Below are positions 34,168-48,200 of a stretch of 64,000 nt of DNA, one piece after another. The stretch covers positions 105,356,821 through 105,420,820 of the forward strand of contig JBCFYV010009882.1 of assembly GCA_039000515.1 (NCBI GenBank), read 5' to 3'. The DNA comes from Timema cristinae (lineage: Eukaryota > Arthropoda > Insecta > Phasmatodea > Timematidae). The notes beneath the pieces were generated by a model. That model saw only the letters and a list, made by a program, of their open reading frames with translations. It did no database searches and had not been told where the DNA came from. How positions within the stretch are numbered: the first letter of the stretch is position 1; each line of letters starts with the position of its first letter. Made by a program: the position numbers and the translations under genes.

Positions 34168-37100
34168 GCTTCGTCTTTATATTATTTATTTGACTCAAAT
34201 ATTTAAAGAAATAATGAAAATTAGCTGTAAATGAGCTAACTTACCCCACAATCATTGGCTCCATCTCCACACATGGCAACAATGTAATCCAAATTCTGCA
34301 AGTATTCTACTAGTTGAGTTTTTTGGTCAGGTCCCATGCGAGAAAACACTATCCCTTTTGTAAGGATGTAAGGCAAAAGCTCAGGGAAGTGTGAGCAGAC
34401 AGCAGCCCAAGATTTTCCATCCAATGCAAAGTGCCACTTTTCACATTCCATTATAGACATACAATCCTAAAAGTCATTTAATAGAGAATCTTTTAAATAC
34501 TCATATAGATACTAAAATAAGATCGGTTTCACTGACACTCACTTAATGACTTGAGGCCTGTTTCATATAGACACTTAGTACACATCAAGTGTGGCGCTAC
34601 ACTAAATACAGGATGATGCCTACATAGACCAGAATGGAATGGGCCCATTTAATATGTGATTCTAGTCCAGTCCATTCAAGTCTAGGTAGGTGTCATCTTG
34701 TATTTAGTGTAGCACCACACTTGAGACGTACTAAGTCTGACTATGAAACTGGCCCTTAGTGCTGGTGAGGGAAGACATCCAATGTTTCTAGACAAGAAGA
34801 TGGGTAGGTACAGAGAGTGCTTTTTGTATTATTGGTAGAGAAAAGAAAAGAATTTTCTTCCACATCACTCTCACAATGGACTGGATTGTCAGTTGTTAGT
34901 AGAATGGATTAATAATTTTGGGAGGGTGTCTTGAGAGGGTTTTTTTCTAGTTGATTTTCCACTCTTTAGACACACAAATCCTTGAGTATTTTTTCTCAAT
35001 TTTCTTTTCCTTTACTACACTTACACAGTTTTTGTTAGAATGTGGATAAATTGGACAGGTTTAAGAAGTTATGGGTAAAAAAAATCAGCCATAGCAAAAA
35101 AAGTGATTATAGCGGAGAATATATCCCTCCTTTTAAGATTTGAAATAGCAACTTACACTATAAGCATAGCTATTCTCTACTGTTGTATCCAAAATTTTAT
35201 AAGTAATTCTTGATGAGTGTGTTTCATCTGGTGCTTGGGCCTTCACCTGAATCACCCATTCATTTGGCAATACCATGCCGCAGTTGCGAGCTACGCTCAC
35301 AGCTGTCAGAATGTTGTCTCCTAAAACATTCCAAGGCCTATAATATAGAAATGCAAAGTCACCACCTTTAGATCCAAATTTGACGTTAAAGTATTAATAA
35401 TCAATCTTGTTTCCTAAAATTCTGAATACATTACCAAACAAGATGCATATGGACAATAAATTGTAAGTTTATCTGGTAATTCCCCATGAAAAAACCATTT
35501 TATTTGTTTATGCTATTAAAGAAGCATCGTGGGGGACGACAGTTTCTAGAGTACTAAGCCGTGATGAATGGTTGAGAATTACAGGGCCAGATTTTTACCA
35601 TAAAGGGATTATCAAATTGTATCAAGATGGGACAAATGTATATTATTATTACCCGTTCGGGTTGTACCCACTTACGCTAATGTGTAATGGTAGGTTGATT
35701 GTCAGATGAAATGGAGGACCTACAGTTTATCGTGGGATCCGAACCATGGTGGAGGCCTGGCATTCCACACATTCACAAGATGTGATTAATACACGTCTTG
35801 TCAGAGGTGAAAGAAGACAAATGTATAAATAAACACCTAGGATATGGTCAAAAAGTGAGGACTAATAAGTATAAAGACATATTGCATATGTTTTTTGACA
35901 TCTTGTAACTAAAGCTGTGTACAACCTTTATCACTCCTCACAGGGCTGTATTTAAGAGGGTGGGGGGAGGGAGTTATGGGATCAACACCCCTCCCCTTCG
36001 AAAACAGGTTTTTAAAAAATATCGGAGGTGAATGAGTTAGAAATAAGAGTTTTAAGAAAGAATGACTGTTAGTGTGCACCTGTCCTATTGGCATGGATGG
36101 GTTTGGGTAAGTAAATGAGGGAGGAAAATCTGTCAATGGGGTGAAGGAGGGGAGTTAATGTGTGCACGCATTTAATATGAAGATACAAGGTTTATTTCCT
36201 CACACTTTCCTTGATAATGTTGCTGATAATATTCTTGTTTAGACCGTTTGACATAAGTGTTAATGTTTTTGTCTATTGACTTAAAGCAAGTTTTATAGTT
36301 TACCATTGAGTGCCTTTTATAATAATTTTGTTTTATTTCACCTATTAGGCTGTAAAACATTAACCGGAAAGTTAAATTGTTTAATAATAGATCCTCAAAA
36401 TTTTAAATGGCAAACATGACTATGATTTAGTAAGCCAGGTTATGTAAATATCAACTACATACGGGTGTATTAAGGGGTTTTGATGAAATTTCCTATCACC
36501 CTTGAGGGGAAAGGAGGAAAATAATTATCTCTTTGGTTGAGTGTTTGGTCAAGTTTATTTATAGTGGTGGTTATTTTTAGTATTTAAAATAGGTCTTATG
36601 TAATTCATTTACTAGAATTATGCAAAACTAATATGCAAACTACGTTCAAATTTTTTCTTTTCTAGATGTATTTTGTACATATATTTGGTTAAACTAAGAT
36701 CATTTCAAATGGCAATACCTGAAAACAAACATGATAATTCGTTTATTTATCAATGTTTTATTAAAGTTAAGACTTAGATAGAAAGCTGTGAAAATACCTA
36801 TAACAAGATATATATATATATATAAAAATTTGATGAATTAAGAGAGTTTCAAAATTGGTAGATGTATTAAGTGACATTATAATTCAACAAGATTGATTTA
36901 ATTTACTTTTAATGGGCAACAAATTGTCATGTATGAACATTTTCAATAAAATAATATAACATCATCAACTAAATTAAACCATAGGTTGATGACACGTCTA
37001 ACATACAAGTGTTACAAAACATTAATACAATAAATCATGGATAAAACAAAGTTTAGAGTTCAGCTGATTTGTAACTAATTATAAAATTTGAATTAGTAGG

Positions 37101-39239
37101 TTAACATCTGCCATATGATGTTTAAAAAAGTGATTATGTGTTCTCGTTACAAATATTTGAAGAATATAATATAGCATGGATATAAACAAGGTTTGTAATC
37201 TAAAATGTTAGGTAAAAAATTTTGAAGTTTTAAAGTTTGAGATAATCAGCCATAGAAGGATGCTGATTTATATTCTTTCAACATGTTTCGGTATATACAA
37301 TACCATAATCATGGAAACTGTAAAATTAAATTATAGAACATGAAGAAAAATTGAAACTTATGTTGTGCAAAAGTCTTGATAATTACCGTTATATTAATGG
37401 GTTGTAACAGGCAATTAATAAACAAACTTACCAAGTCAATGTGAGAAAGACTAAGTTGCTCATTAAAAGCAAATTATAATAAAGCTTGTTGAATTTTAAT
37501 GTCACTTAATACATCAACCAATTTGGAAACTATCTAATTCATTATACATTTCGTCATAGGTATTTTCAGAGTTTTCTAAGTCTTAACTGTAATGATTACC
37601 ACTCCTTTCTTTAAACTACTTTAGAATGTTTTCTAAAATGTTATCAATAGCTCAGCAGCTTAATTTTCTAGTGAAAACATAGAATAGATTATTGTTATTT
37701 AGTTTGAGCATACTTTTCACCAAAATTATGGACAGCAGACCCAAGATATGTAGACCCAATACAAATTAATGTTTAACCTTTTTCAGTTCTTTAAAGTATA
37801 TTTGTAGAAAAACTGAACATAATTTACATCATATAAAAATATATATAAATATATACTGGTACCTCATGACTCCCACATATATAGGTTGATCATCTCACTA
37901 GATAAAATTTTCACAACTTTCTAATAGTATGAAGTAAAATCGATCATCTTTAATACAGATAAGACTTGAAGATGGTGTAAAATTCACCAAAACATGTTGT
38001 TGTCATAGAAGAAAAAATATATACGAAGATTTAACCATATTATCAATTCCTACATATATAGCTAACTGGAAGATGGCTAAAGGTTTTTATCAGTTTAGGT
38101 GGCTCCCATTTTTTTTTACAAATATGATAGGGGAATAAAATAGTAATCCTTGTGCTGTAAAATATTTCTTGTTTATTATTTTTGGGGGTGTCTCCCCCCC
38201 CCCCCACTCCCCTTCCAAACATAAATCCTGGATATGGACCTGACCTCATGCGATGATGGTGTAGCTGTGTTTAGAGAAAGAATGTCAATTTTCTTATTAC
38301 AATTATTACTAAAGCAGGTGCAATGGCTTTATTTTTTTTTTTGCTACAAGTGCCCATTATGGCTATCCAAAATTAATTCCTTTTAACCACAAACCTATGG
38401 GTATGTATGTGGAATGTAATAACAAATACTTTATTCCCGTACTCACCTGTTGCCATCACACACCTTATCCTTGCTGCTGTTAATTCTTGAATAACTGGCA
38501 ATGATTCAGGCTTTAACATATTTTGTGTGATTAAGAGACCAATAAATTCTAAATCAGTCTCCACCTAAACCATATTAAAGCAATTAGTAAAACTAATTAA
38601 ACATGGTGTAGATATAAAATTATTAAAATAATTGTAAAAATGACATACTAATGCTGTCAAGGGCAAGTATGTTTTTGGTTTATACTAGTTATATTCATTA
38701 TAATTAATATAATAATAATACCTATGGAATATTAAGTTGGTAGGAATGTCAAATTGGAATTAGTTCTAGGAAAGCTGAATATTTAAGAATTATAATTTTA
38801 TGAAAGATAAAACATTTCTGAAGTTACCAAATGCCTAAATATTGAAATGACCCCCCCATTTGAAAAATAGTATATTTGCTATTATATAACATTCTTTTTT
38901 TAATTTCACTAATTTAAGTGTCATGTTTACTAAGAGGGTAGTGATGTGCAATACATGGAATCTATCTATGTAGAGGCTGAATGGGAAAGGTTTAAGAACA
39001 GCCTGGTGGGAGTGGCAGAGGAGGTATGTGGGAGGACAAGTAATAAGAGGAATGGGAAGTGGACACCCTGGTGGAACAACAGGGTGAAGGAAGAAGTAGA
39101 AGAGAATAATAAAGTATTTAGTAGTTTTAAGAATAGGAATGAGAAAACTGAAGAAAAAGCGAAGCGAGTTGCATGATAGGCCAGGAAGGATTGGATGGAG
39201 AAATGGACAGAAATGCTGGAACGGGACGTGGAAGTAAGG

Positions 39240-39285
<46 letters not shown>

Positions 39286-42200
39286 TTAAGTAAGTAAGTA
39301 AGGTGTTATATAACCAAGTAAGAAACAGGAGAAAGAAAAAAAACAACAAGTTAGAATTATAGATAAAGAAGGAAGAACGTTGAGGAGAGGAGAAGAAGAA
39401 AAGGAACTATGGATGAGATATTTTGAGAAAATGTTCAATATGGAAGAGGGAAGGAATGAGAGTGAAAGAGAGGAGGTATAAATAGCAGAAGAGGAGGGGA
39501 GAGGTCCAACATGGAAAAAAGTGGAGGTTGCATTAAAGAAGATGAAACAAAGGAAAGCACCCGGTGTGGACGAACCGACTGTGGATATGATAAGGGCAGC
39601 AGGTGAAGTAGTTATACAATGACTATACAGGGTGCTGAGAGTGATTTGGAAGAAGAATAAGGTACCGGAAGACTGGAAAAATGTAGTTATAATACCTATT
39701 TTCAAGAAAGTATAAGGGAAGAGGTGTACAAATTATAGGGTGATAAGGCTGATGTGCCAATGTAAAAAAATATGAGAAAATACTGGAAAAGAGAATAAGA
39801 AATAAAATTAAAGGAAGGTGGAGAACAGCACGGATTTAGGAAACAGAGGTCTACAATGGATTTAATCTTTGCCAGACGACAGCTGATGGAAAGAAGGTAT
39901 GAATATGGGAAAGACTTAGTAATGGTTTTTATGGATGTGGAGAATACATATGATAGCGTGTATAAAAATAAAGATAGGAAAACGATGTAGGAGGCCGAAG
40001 TGGAAAGAGAGATTGTAATGAGAGTGAAAAGAAAGTATGAGGATAACAGGAGTTATGTTAAGACGGAGAGTGGATGGATGGTGTGGTTCCAAATTAAAAA
40101 AAAAAATTGAGTGAAGCAGGGGAGTGCCCTATCACCATTACTATTTGTAATAGTGATGGAAATGATCATAGGAAAACTCAGGGAGAAGGAATGAAAGCCA
40201 TAATATTTGCTAATGACTTGATGGTATGGGGGGAGAAGAAAGAGGAAGTACAGGATGAGTGTGGAATGAAATTTAGCATGGCAAAGTGTGAAGTGATGGT
40301 AATGAAAAGGAAGAGGCCTAATAAAACTACAAGGTTAGATGGAGTTGAGCTGAGAAAAGTACAGAACGTAAAATATCTTGGAAGTGTGATTGAGGAGAAA
40401 GGTGGAAGTAGAGAGGATTTAATTAGAAGAGGACAGAAGGGAGAAATGTTCTATAGGTGCATAAGAGATATGCTATAGAGAAGGTAAATTACCTTGAAAT
40501 GTAAGGAAGTTTTGTAGAGGGCGTACTTTGTACCCATTGTCACATATGCAACAGAAACATGAACAGTGAATGTAAGAGAAACAAGGAATCTGGAGGCTAT
40601 GGGAATGAAGTTTGTAAGAAGCGTATTAGCTGTCACGAGGAAAAACAAGATTATGAATGAAGCTATCCGAGAAAGAGTAGGGGTACAGGGAGTGCATGAG
40701 ATAGTAAGGAAGCAAAACTGAGATGGTATGGGCATGTAATTAGAATGTAAAATGAGAAGATGCCGAGGAAAATGGTGGAACTTAAGTATGTAGGAAAAAA
40801 GACTGCAAGGGCGACCAAGAAAGAGATGGGAGGAGCAGCTAACAGAAGTGTTCAAGTGAGAAGAGAAGAATGGAAGAAATTAAAGGAGAAAGAGTGTGGG
40901 CAGACTATAGGGAGATAGAAGCATTTTACTAAATGGACCTGGCCAAAGGTTGGGAACAGTTGATGATGGCGATGATGTTTATTAAGCAAATATTTAAAAG
41001 CAGTATTTCAGATTTAGTTAGAATAATTTAAAAATAATATTTATATCAAGTAATATCTAACAATTATATAAATAATAGTTTTCTAGGCTATAAATCAAGA
41101 TCTTAGCGTTATCTAGAAATTTAAATTTAATATTCAACTGTTGAGAGCTTTATTTTTAATGTTTGACCATTAAAAGTTTTATTTATAATGGTCAATTATT
41201 GAAAGTTGTAAAAAGAAACCATAAATATTTTTTGAGAGCAGTAGTTTAACTAATTTAAGCATTATATAAAATAGAATAGACAATAACTAAGACACAAAAA
41301 CAATGTAAATGTGAATTTGTTAATAAATACCTGTTCTCTTTTAATCTTTTGTGCTTGAAGCCAGTTAAATTTTAAATCCATTGGTTTGTAAGAAAGTGCT
41401 ATTACACGATATCCAGCAGATGTAAAATTCATCAACACAGAACCAAAATCTTCTGGAACTAATAATAATAAAAAAAAGTAATGTGTGTTTGGTATAAGTT
41501 TTTTCAAGCAAGCATATGAGTTACTAGCTATTCCCCTATAAAAGCTAGACTATAATGGACTTTACACTTATATGTTGCCTGCCTTTAATTTACCTGAAGG
41601 GATGTATGGTTAGTAGACACATGCAAAAGATGAGATTATTTTTAGGGGAAAAGTGGTATTATTTATTTATCAAAAAGCGTTAATATTATAAACCTGAAGA
41701 AGCCAATTTTTTCTGTGATCCATTTTATACCTATAAGTAAAAAAAAAATACTATTCATATAAATGGCAGCTCTGGTATAATGCTAACACCAGTGTTACCA
41801 CGTTAATAATTATATTTAATTATATGGTATTTGCCCAATTACAAAGAAATTGTGTGTATTTAGAAAAAAAAGCTTAAATTCATGTTATGCATGTGTAAAC
41901 AATAGAATTTGTGTAAAATTTGTTTTATCGCAAATGAGAATTTTGCATGTCCCTAATGGTTAGCCTTCTAGTGCTTTAATCTTTGTTAGGATTAATATAA
42001 TAAATACCATACCACATGTTTGATATCATTTTAGTGATGAATCTTGGAAACGATTTTTACCTAGGAATTTTTTTGTAAACACCTAACAAATTTGTTACTT
42101 GAAATAAAATTATTAAATAAACTAATTCCAGTTAATAGCAGATGCAGAACTAGCAATTTTTGATAAAGAAAAACTATATTAAGCTACAATATTTTTGAAA

Positions 42201-45200
42201 ATCTATTTATTTCAGATTTTGATAGAAAATTTAGCTGGTAGATTCAACCGTTAATAAACTCACTTGAATTTGGTCTACACAAACAGCTGATCTTTTCAGG
42301 AGCACCTTTACAATATAATGTCATGTGGTTTGAGCCCAAAGTGCGGGCAATCACAGTCATACATTGTCTTGATGAACTAAATGGAAATTGACGGACAATG
42401 CCAATTTCATAAGGTATCTGAAACGAATAAAATAATATAAAGGAGATCAGCGGTGAGCAAATGATGGCCCATGACAGATTTGGCCTGTGAAGCTCTTCCT
42501 TTTGGCCTGTAGAGGCAGAATGAACTGTCTGGCAGAAGTCTAAAGTCCCTTGAATGACTAATACAACCACATTATTAAAGAAGACTCATTCATTAATATT
42601 AATATTTATTCTTAAATACTAACAAAATTGATATAAATAGGAAACACACATTTAAATCTAATGAGATAAATTACATATTTCTTGTCTTCCAATATTTGCG
42701 AAAGTCGGGAGCTATGGTGATACAGGTAAATTGTAAGCTAGTACTGCGAGGGATCTTGGTTCAACTTGTTGTGGGGGTTATTTTTTTTATGATGTTCATT
42801 GCTGAGAATCCTGTTTCAAAGGCATATGTGGACCCAAACATAGTCAATATGTACAACACAATATCTCAAACATTTTCATGTAATAAAGTAGAGAAATTAA
42901 GCCAAAACTGCTTCAAACTACTGCTTTTTTTTGTGAACATAGTATTAAAGCAGATATAGTTACAAAATGTTTGTGGATTTAAGTCTTCACGACTAAAGAA
43001 AAAACAACTAAAAAAAAGGCTCAGTGTGGATTTGGGTAAAAAGATATAAATTGGACCAAATGACTGTTTGTAATACAGGTGGCTCGCAAATTTCTTTTTA
43101 ATATGGTTATATGACCCGACCCGCAAACAAAATTAATTGCTGAACGCTGCTGTAGATAAATTATCTTTTTAAGACAATAATACTAAACCTACCTTACAAA
43201 ATAGTTAAGTGAAACAATTTATACTTTCTAATATAGGTATTTGAATACTAATGTTCATTACTACAACCATTCTACAAATTACAATATGTAGAAAGCTAAC
43301 ATTTATATTATATGATGGGACTATTTTTAATTTAAATTTAAACATGTCTTACCTCACTTGTCTCCATATCCAAGCCACCAACCCATTTAGTTTTATCCTG
43401 ATATTCCTAGGGGGAAAAAAGCAACAAAATGTATGTCATTATTATGCTGTTTAAATTATTACTATACCCCAAAGTTCTTACATATGGATATAGCTGACAG
43501 CTATAAAATTAACTAGATCTACTTTCTCATATTCTTACATTAAGTGTGATTTGTAGATGAAACATTTTATTGAGATTATCCATACTTATAAAATACCACT
43601 AATAATAAAAATAAAATGTTGTTTATGTTGGCAGCAATAAAAAGTTTGTATTTTCTAAAAGGTGCTCCAAATGTCCATTTGTAAGAAAATCAAGGTAGTG
43701 TCAAAGTGGGGTGTTTGTTTAAATTAACATTATGAGTGTTGAAAGTTGCAAGTGAAAGAACTGGTCTAGTTAGAACGAAAGAGCTGACAACAGAAAACCG
43801 TGTGTCAGCATTGTTCTTGGCAACCAGGCCACTGTGTAGTATATATGGTTCTGTTTTAGAGCTATTGGGGCTGACAAAATAATAGCTACACTAAGGGGTC
43901 ATTCTGCCCTTTTTGGGGCCTTGCGGGATAGAACACCAGATCATCTGGTACTTGTGCTGGAGGGCAACAGTCGTGCCATGGTACCGGGGTTCATATCCAT
44001 GTAGGTCTACCGAGTGTGTCATTAAGGCCATCGGTTAAGAATGTCTTACCTAACCAGTTCTGTCGCGAGCCCCTAAGTAAAGTCTTTATATATGTTTTAT
44101 AAACTTCTTACAACATCACATTTTGTAGTAGTTGGTAGTCCTATGATAAACCCTAAAAACCAAAGCCGTCTATAAATTAAAAACCCACACATATATTTTG
44201 CCACCGTCCCTATCCTTACCCTCAAGCCACCCTGACACGTTAGGTCCACAGGGAAGGGGGTAGTGACAGTATAGAGACGGTTTAATAAGTGGTGAATATT
44301 GTGTCAAAATCCTAATGTTTACTCCCCATGTCATTAAAGCTACAACTTAGCACCTACATAGGTATTATTGGCCTCAATCTAGTTTCAGCACAAAGCTAAC
44401 CCTACTAAGTAGAGATGACAAATCAAAAGGTTTTCAATGGTACTAAAACATAAATATTTCAATTAGATTGGTAATTTATTACCTTATGAGGTTCAAGTTA
44501 AAGAGGCATACAAAAATAATAATTGTAATAGAAAAATATTTGGAAGAAGAAATAGGAGAGGGGGAAATAAACATACAAAAGGAACTAACACACTAGGTTT
44601 TTATAAATGAAAAGAACACAGTTCACACTTTACATTGCTGTCATTGGACAAAGAGGTAATGAATGGCTGCCTCTTGACGAAAATCGATCACTACCACCCA
44701 ATCCCCGACCTAGGTTTCATTCTATCAGAGCTCATCAGGGAGGAGTGTGAAACGCGCAACGCAACTTCCTAAAAAAGGAAACCAAACGACACAAAAGGTA
44801 GAAAAATGAAAATGGTAAAGAATGACAGGAAAATTAGGAACATGTAAAAGGGACAAATAACACAAAGAACAAACACAGGAAGTGGACATAGACTGTGGAT
44901 ATATATAATATATCTCTTTAAGGAAAACCTCTTTTCACTCTTTGAGGTAATTAATTGTATTATATTTGGAAGAGAGGTAGAAAGACACATATAAAACAAA
45001 AAAACACAATATGGGTTTTACAGTAAAAAGATGAACACAGGTCACAATTTACATTGCTGTAAGAGTAAAATATAGTTTTTTACACAAAAATAAAATATAA
45101 GAGCTTAAAATATTGCAAAAAACACCCACCTTGCGCATTGGTTTAACCACTGTTGGAGTGAGCATGTCATAACGATTTGTGTCTTGTCCTGGTTCAATTA

Positions 45201-48200
45201 GATCCTGAAAATATTACACAACACAATATTTACTTGACCATCAAATTAAATAAGGATTATAAAAGTCTAGAATTGATTAATTTTCTACATCTCCAAGCAT
45301 ATTAATTGGCTAAGGAGTTTTGGTCATGAGGCGTGCATGGGTGATGACAAGTGTGTACATAATATTTTAGTTGAAAAAACAAGATCCCTTGGTATGGCGA
45401 GACGTCGATGGGAGGATAATATAAAAATGTATTAGAAGTGGGTTGTATGTCAGGTTGGTGATTGGAGGGTGGAGGTGTCTCAGGATAGGGTTGAGTGGCA
45501 AGATTACGTTCTGGCAACTTTAAAGTTCCTTAAGGCCAGAAAGTTTGTTTTAGTATTCAGAGAAATGCATTTGGTTTGATACGTGGCGATGTTGAATATC
45601 AGAAGTGAGACCAACATTAAAATATGTTTTATAAGTAAATAATTAATGCTATAATCTTGACTTACTTGGAGCATTGATTAATATACTAAATCATGGATTA
45701 CAAAATAAGTTATTTATGCTAATATTATAAAGTGTATTAATATAAGATTTTTTTTTAGCAGCAGTTGTTTTTTTAAATGTATACATATATATATATATTG
45801 AAAATAAGTCTTTCAAAGCTTTATGAAATGTCTGCTAGTTTTTTTTATCTCGACTAGATGAACAATATCCAGAAAAACTACTATACTTTAAAAAGAGATA
45901 AATACATGCATAGGCCTAATTCAAAATATAAATAAAGTTATATACTTGATACAATTTACAATACTTGTTTTTAATAATGTTTTGATGCGCTGACTTTGAT
46001 AATGTAAAATCAAAATGGCAACACATTCAAGTCCATGTATTATATTTAAATAAATATAAATTAATTATTCATTATTGTTTACCCACTGCGTTGCTTCAAA
46101 CATGGTCAAATCAAGGGGTCACCAGTCAGCTTTCCTTCAATGTTAGTTAAGGTATGACAGGTAGCCATAGCAGCAACTAGTGGCGATGTTACATCCAGTT
46201 TCAGAGGGGAAGATACCAGTGAAGAGTGAAATTTTGAATTCTCACAGCCTAGAACTCCCCAAATGTCCAATCCATCCTCTGTTAATGTACCGGTCTAGTA
46301 ATAATAAAAAATAAGCAAGTAAAATATGGATTAATTAAGACATGAGAATTATGGATCAATGTTTGAAAATGTCTAGAAACCAATTTAGGCACAGTAAAAA
46401 AAAATATATATGTAAAAATTAGAAAAGGCAAAAAAAACCATATTCTTATCACTATTTTGCTTAAATGAAGATTGACACCAAGTAAAAGTAAATCACATTT
46501 TCAAACAAAGCTCATCATTATTATAGAATTAGGACGGTGAGCGACACTAGACTGTATTCAAATTATAAAGTTAGGTGTGGACTACCAAGTAATGCACAAT
46601 GTACTTTCTTTCACAATTCGTAGTTCATCATCATTAACTGTTTTCAGCCTGTGGCCGGGTCAGTTTAATAAAATACCTCCATCTTTCTCTATCATTTCAC
46701 CACTCTTCTGTCAATGAATGCTTCCATTCTTCTTCTCTCACATGCACACTTTATGTTATCTGCTCCTCCCAACTCTTTCTTTGCCTCCTTCGTGGTATTT
46801 TTCCTACACGCTTCATTTCCATTATTTCCTTTGGAATCCTCTCCTTCTCCATCCTCATAACATGCCTACACCATCTCAGTCTTGCTTCCTTTACTATCTC
46901 ATGTACTCCAACATCCTCATTATATGCCCAAACCATCTCAGTCTTGCTTCCTCTACTATCTCATGTACTCCAACATCCTCATTATATGCCCAAACCATCT
47001 CAGTCTTGCTTCCTCTACTATCTCATGTACTCCAACATCCTCATTATATGCCCAAACCATCTCAGTCTTGCTTCCTCTACTATCTCATGTACTCCAACAT
47101 CCTCATTATATGCCCAAACCATCTCAGTCTTGCTTCCTCTACTATCTCATGTACTCCAACATCCTCATTATATGCCCAAACCATCTCAGTCTTGCTTCCT
47201 CTACTATCTCATGTACTCCAACATCCTCATTATATGCCCAAACCTTCTTCATCTCTTGCTCCTCTACAATCTCATGTACTCAACATCCTCATAAGCCCAA
47301 ACCATCTCAGTCTTGCTTCCTCTACTATTTCATGTACTCCAACATCCTCATTATATGCCCAAACCATCTCAGTCTTGCTTCCTCTACTATCTCATGTACT
47401 CCAACATCCTCATTATATGCCCAAACCATCTCAGTCTTGCTTCCTCTACTATTTCATGTACTCCAACATCCTCATTATATGCCCAAACCATCTCAGTCTT
47501 GCTTCCTCTACTATTTCATGTACTCCCTATACCCCCATTCTTTTTTTAAAAATCTGAATATTCACTTTATTTATAAGCCTCAAATTAGATTTCAAGCCTT
47601 CAAAAATATAGGTATAAAAGAGTAATTTTTGCACATCAATATGATTTTTACTTTCTCTCTACCTTACAGGTAGATAAAGTATTATGATTGTCAAAAAAAT
47701 CGAACTCAATATTTTAATGAATTTCGATCCCCTGAATCTGAAAATGTGGTTTTTGCATTTCTGTCTGTCTGTATCTCGGATTAGAGCCTAAACTATTTTA
47801 CCGATCGGGCTAAAATTTGGTTTCTAGGGTTTTCATAGGGCTGCCTCGATGGGTTTTTGGAATTGGCTATCCAGCCCTAAAATTAAGGGTAGTTTCCTTA
47901 TAAATGAAAATAGATAAAATCGATTGTATTAAAATTGGCTATAACAGGGTTCCTAGAGTATTTGTACAAAAATTCTCCCTGACTTTCCCTATTTTCCCGA
48001 GTTCCCTGACCAATTTCTCATAAAATTTCTACTATAACTTTACGATACTATACATGTGAAAATATTAATTTAAATACATTTATTTCGGCCTCCTCCTCCC
48101 CTACAGCTGACCTTGCCTCACCTCTCATGGAAGAATAAGAAAGCAGATGTCTTGCCAATCAGTTCAGGGAAAATGATGGAAAAATAATTAAATATGTTTA

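Larger units (their letters stand above)
31202..34244. other. Intron between hinge and M5 exons
   Basis: 3.0 kb. Holds a partial family A SINE at 32812-32936, unclear repeat debris at about 31640-32050, degenerate tRNA-like text near 33000 and a (TG)n tract at 34111-34164. No exon or other gene was recognised. Confidence 0.6.

Noticed and set aside
38966..39705. Minus-strand frames of 127 and 139 codons
   Set aside because: They are antisense shadows of the LINE and of the (AAGT)n tract.
46718..47625. Plus-strand open frames of 279, 247, 116 and 78 codons
   Set aside because: They are the same 62-bp unit read in different frames; the coding sense, where any, is on the minus strand (LINE ORF2).
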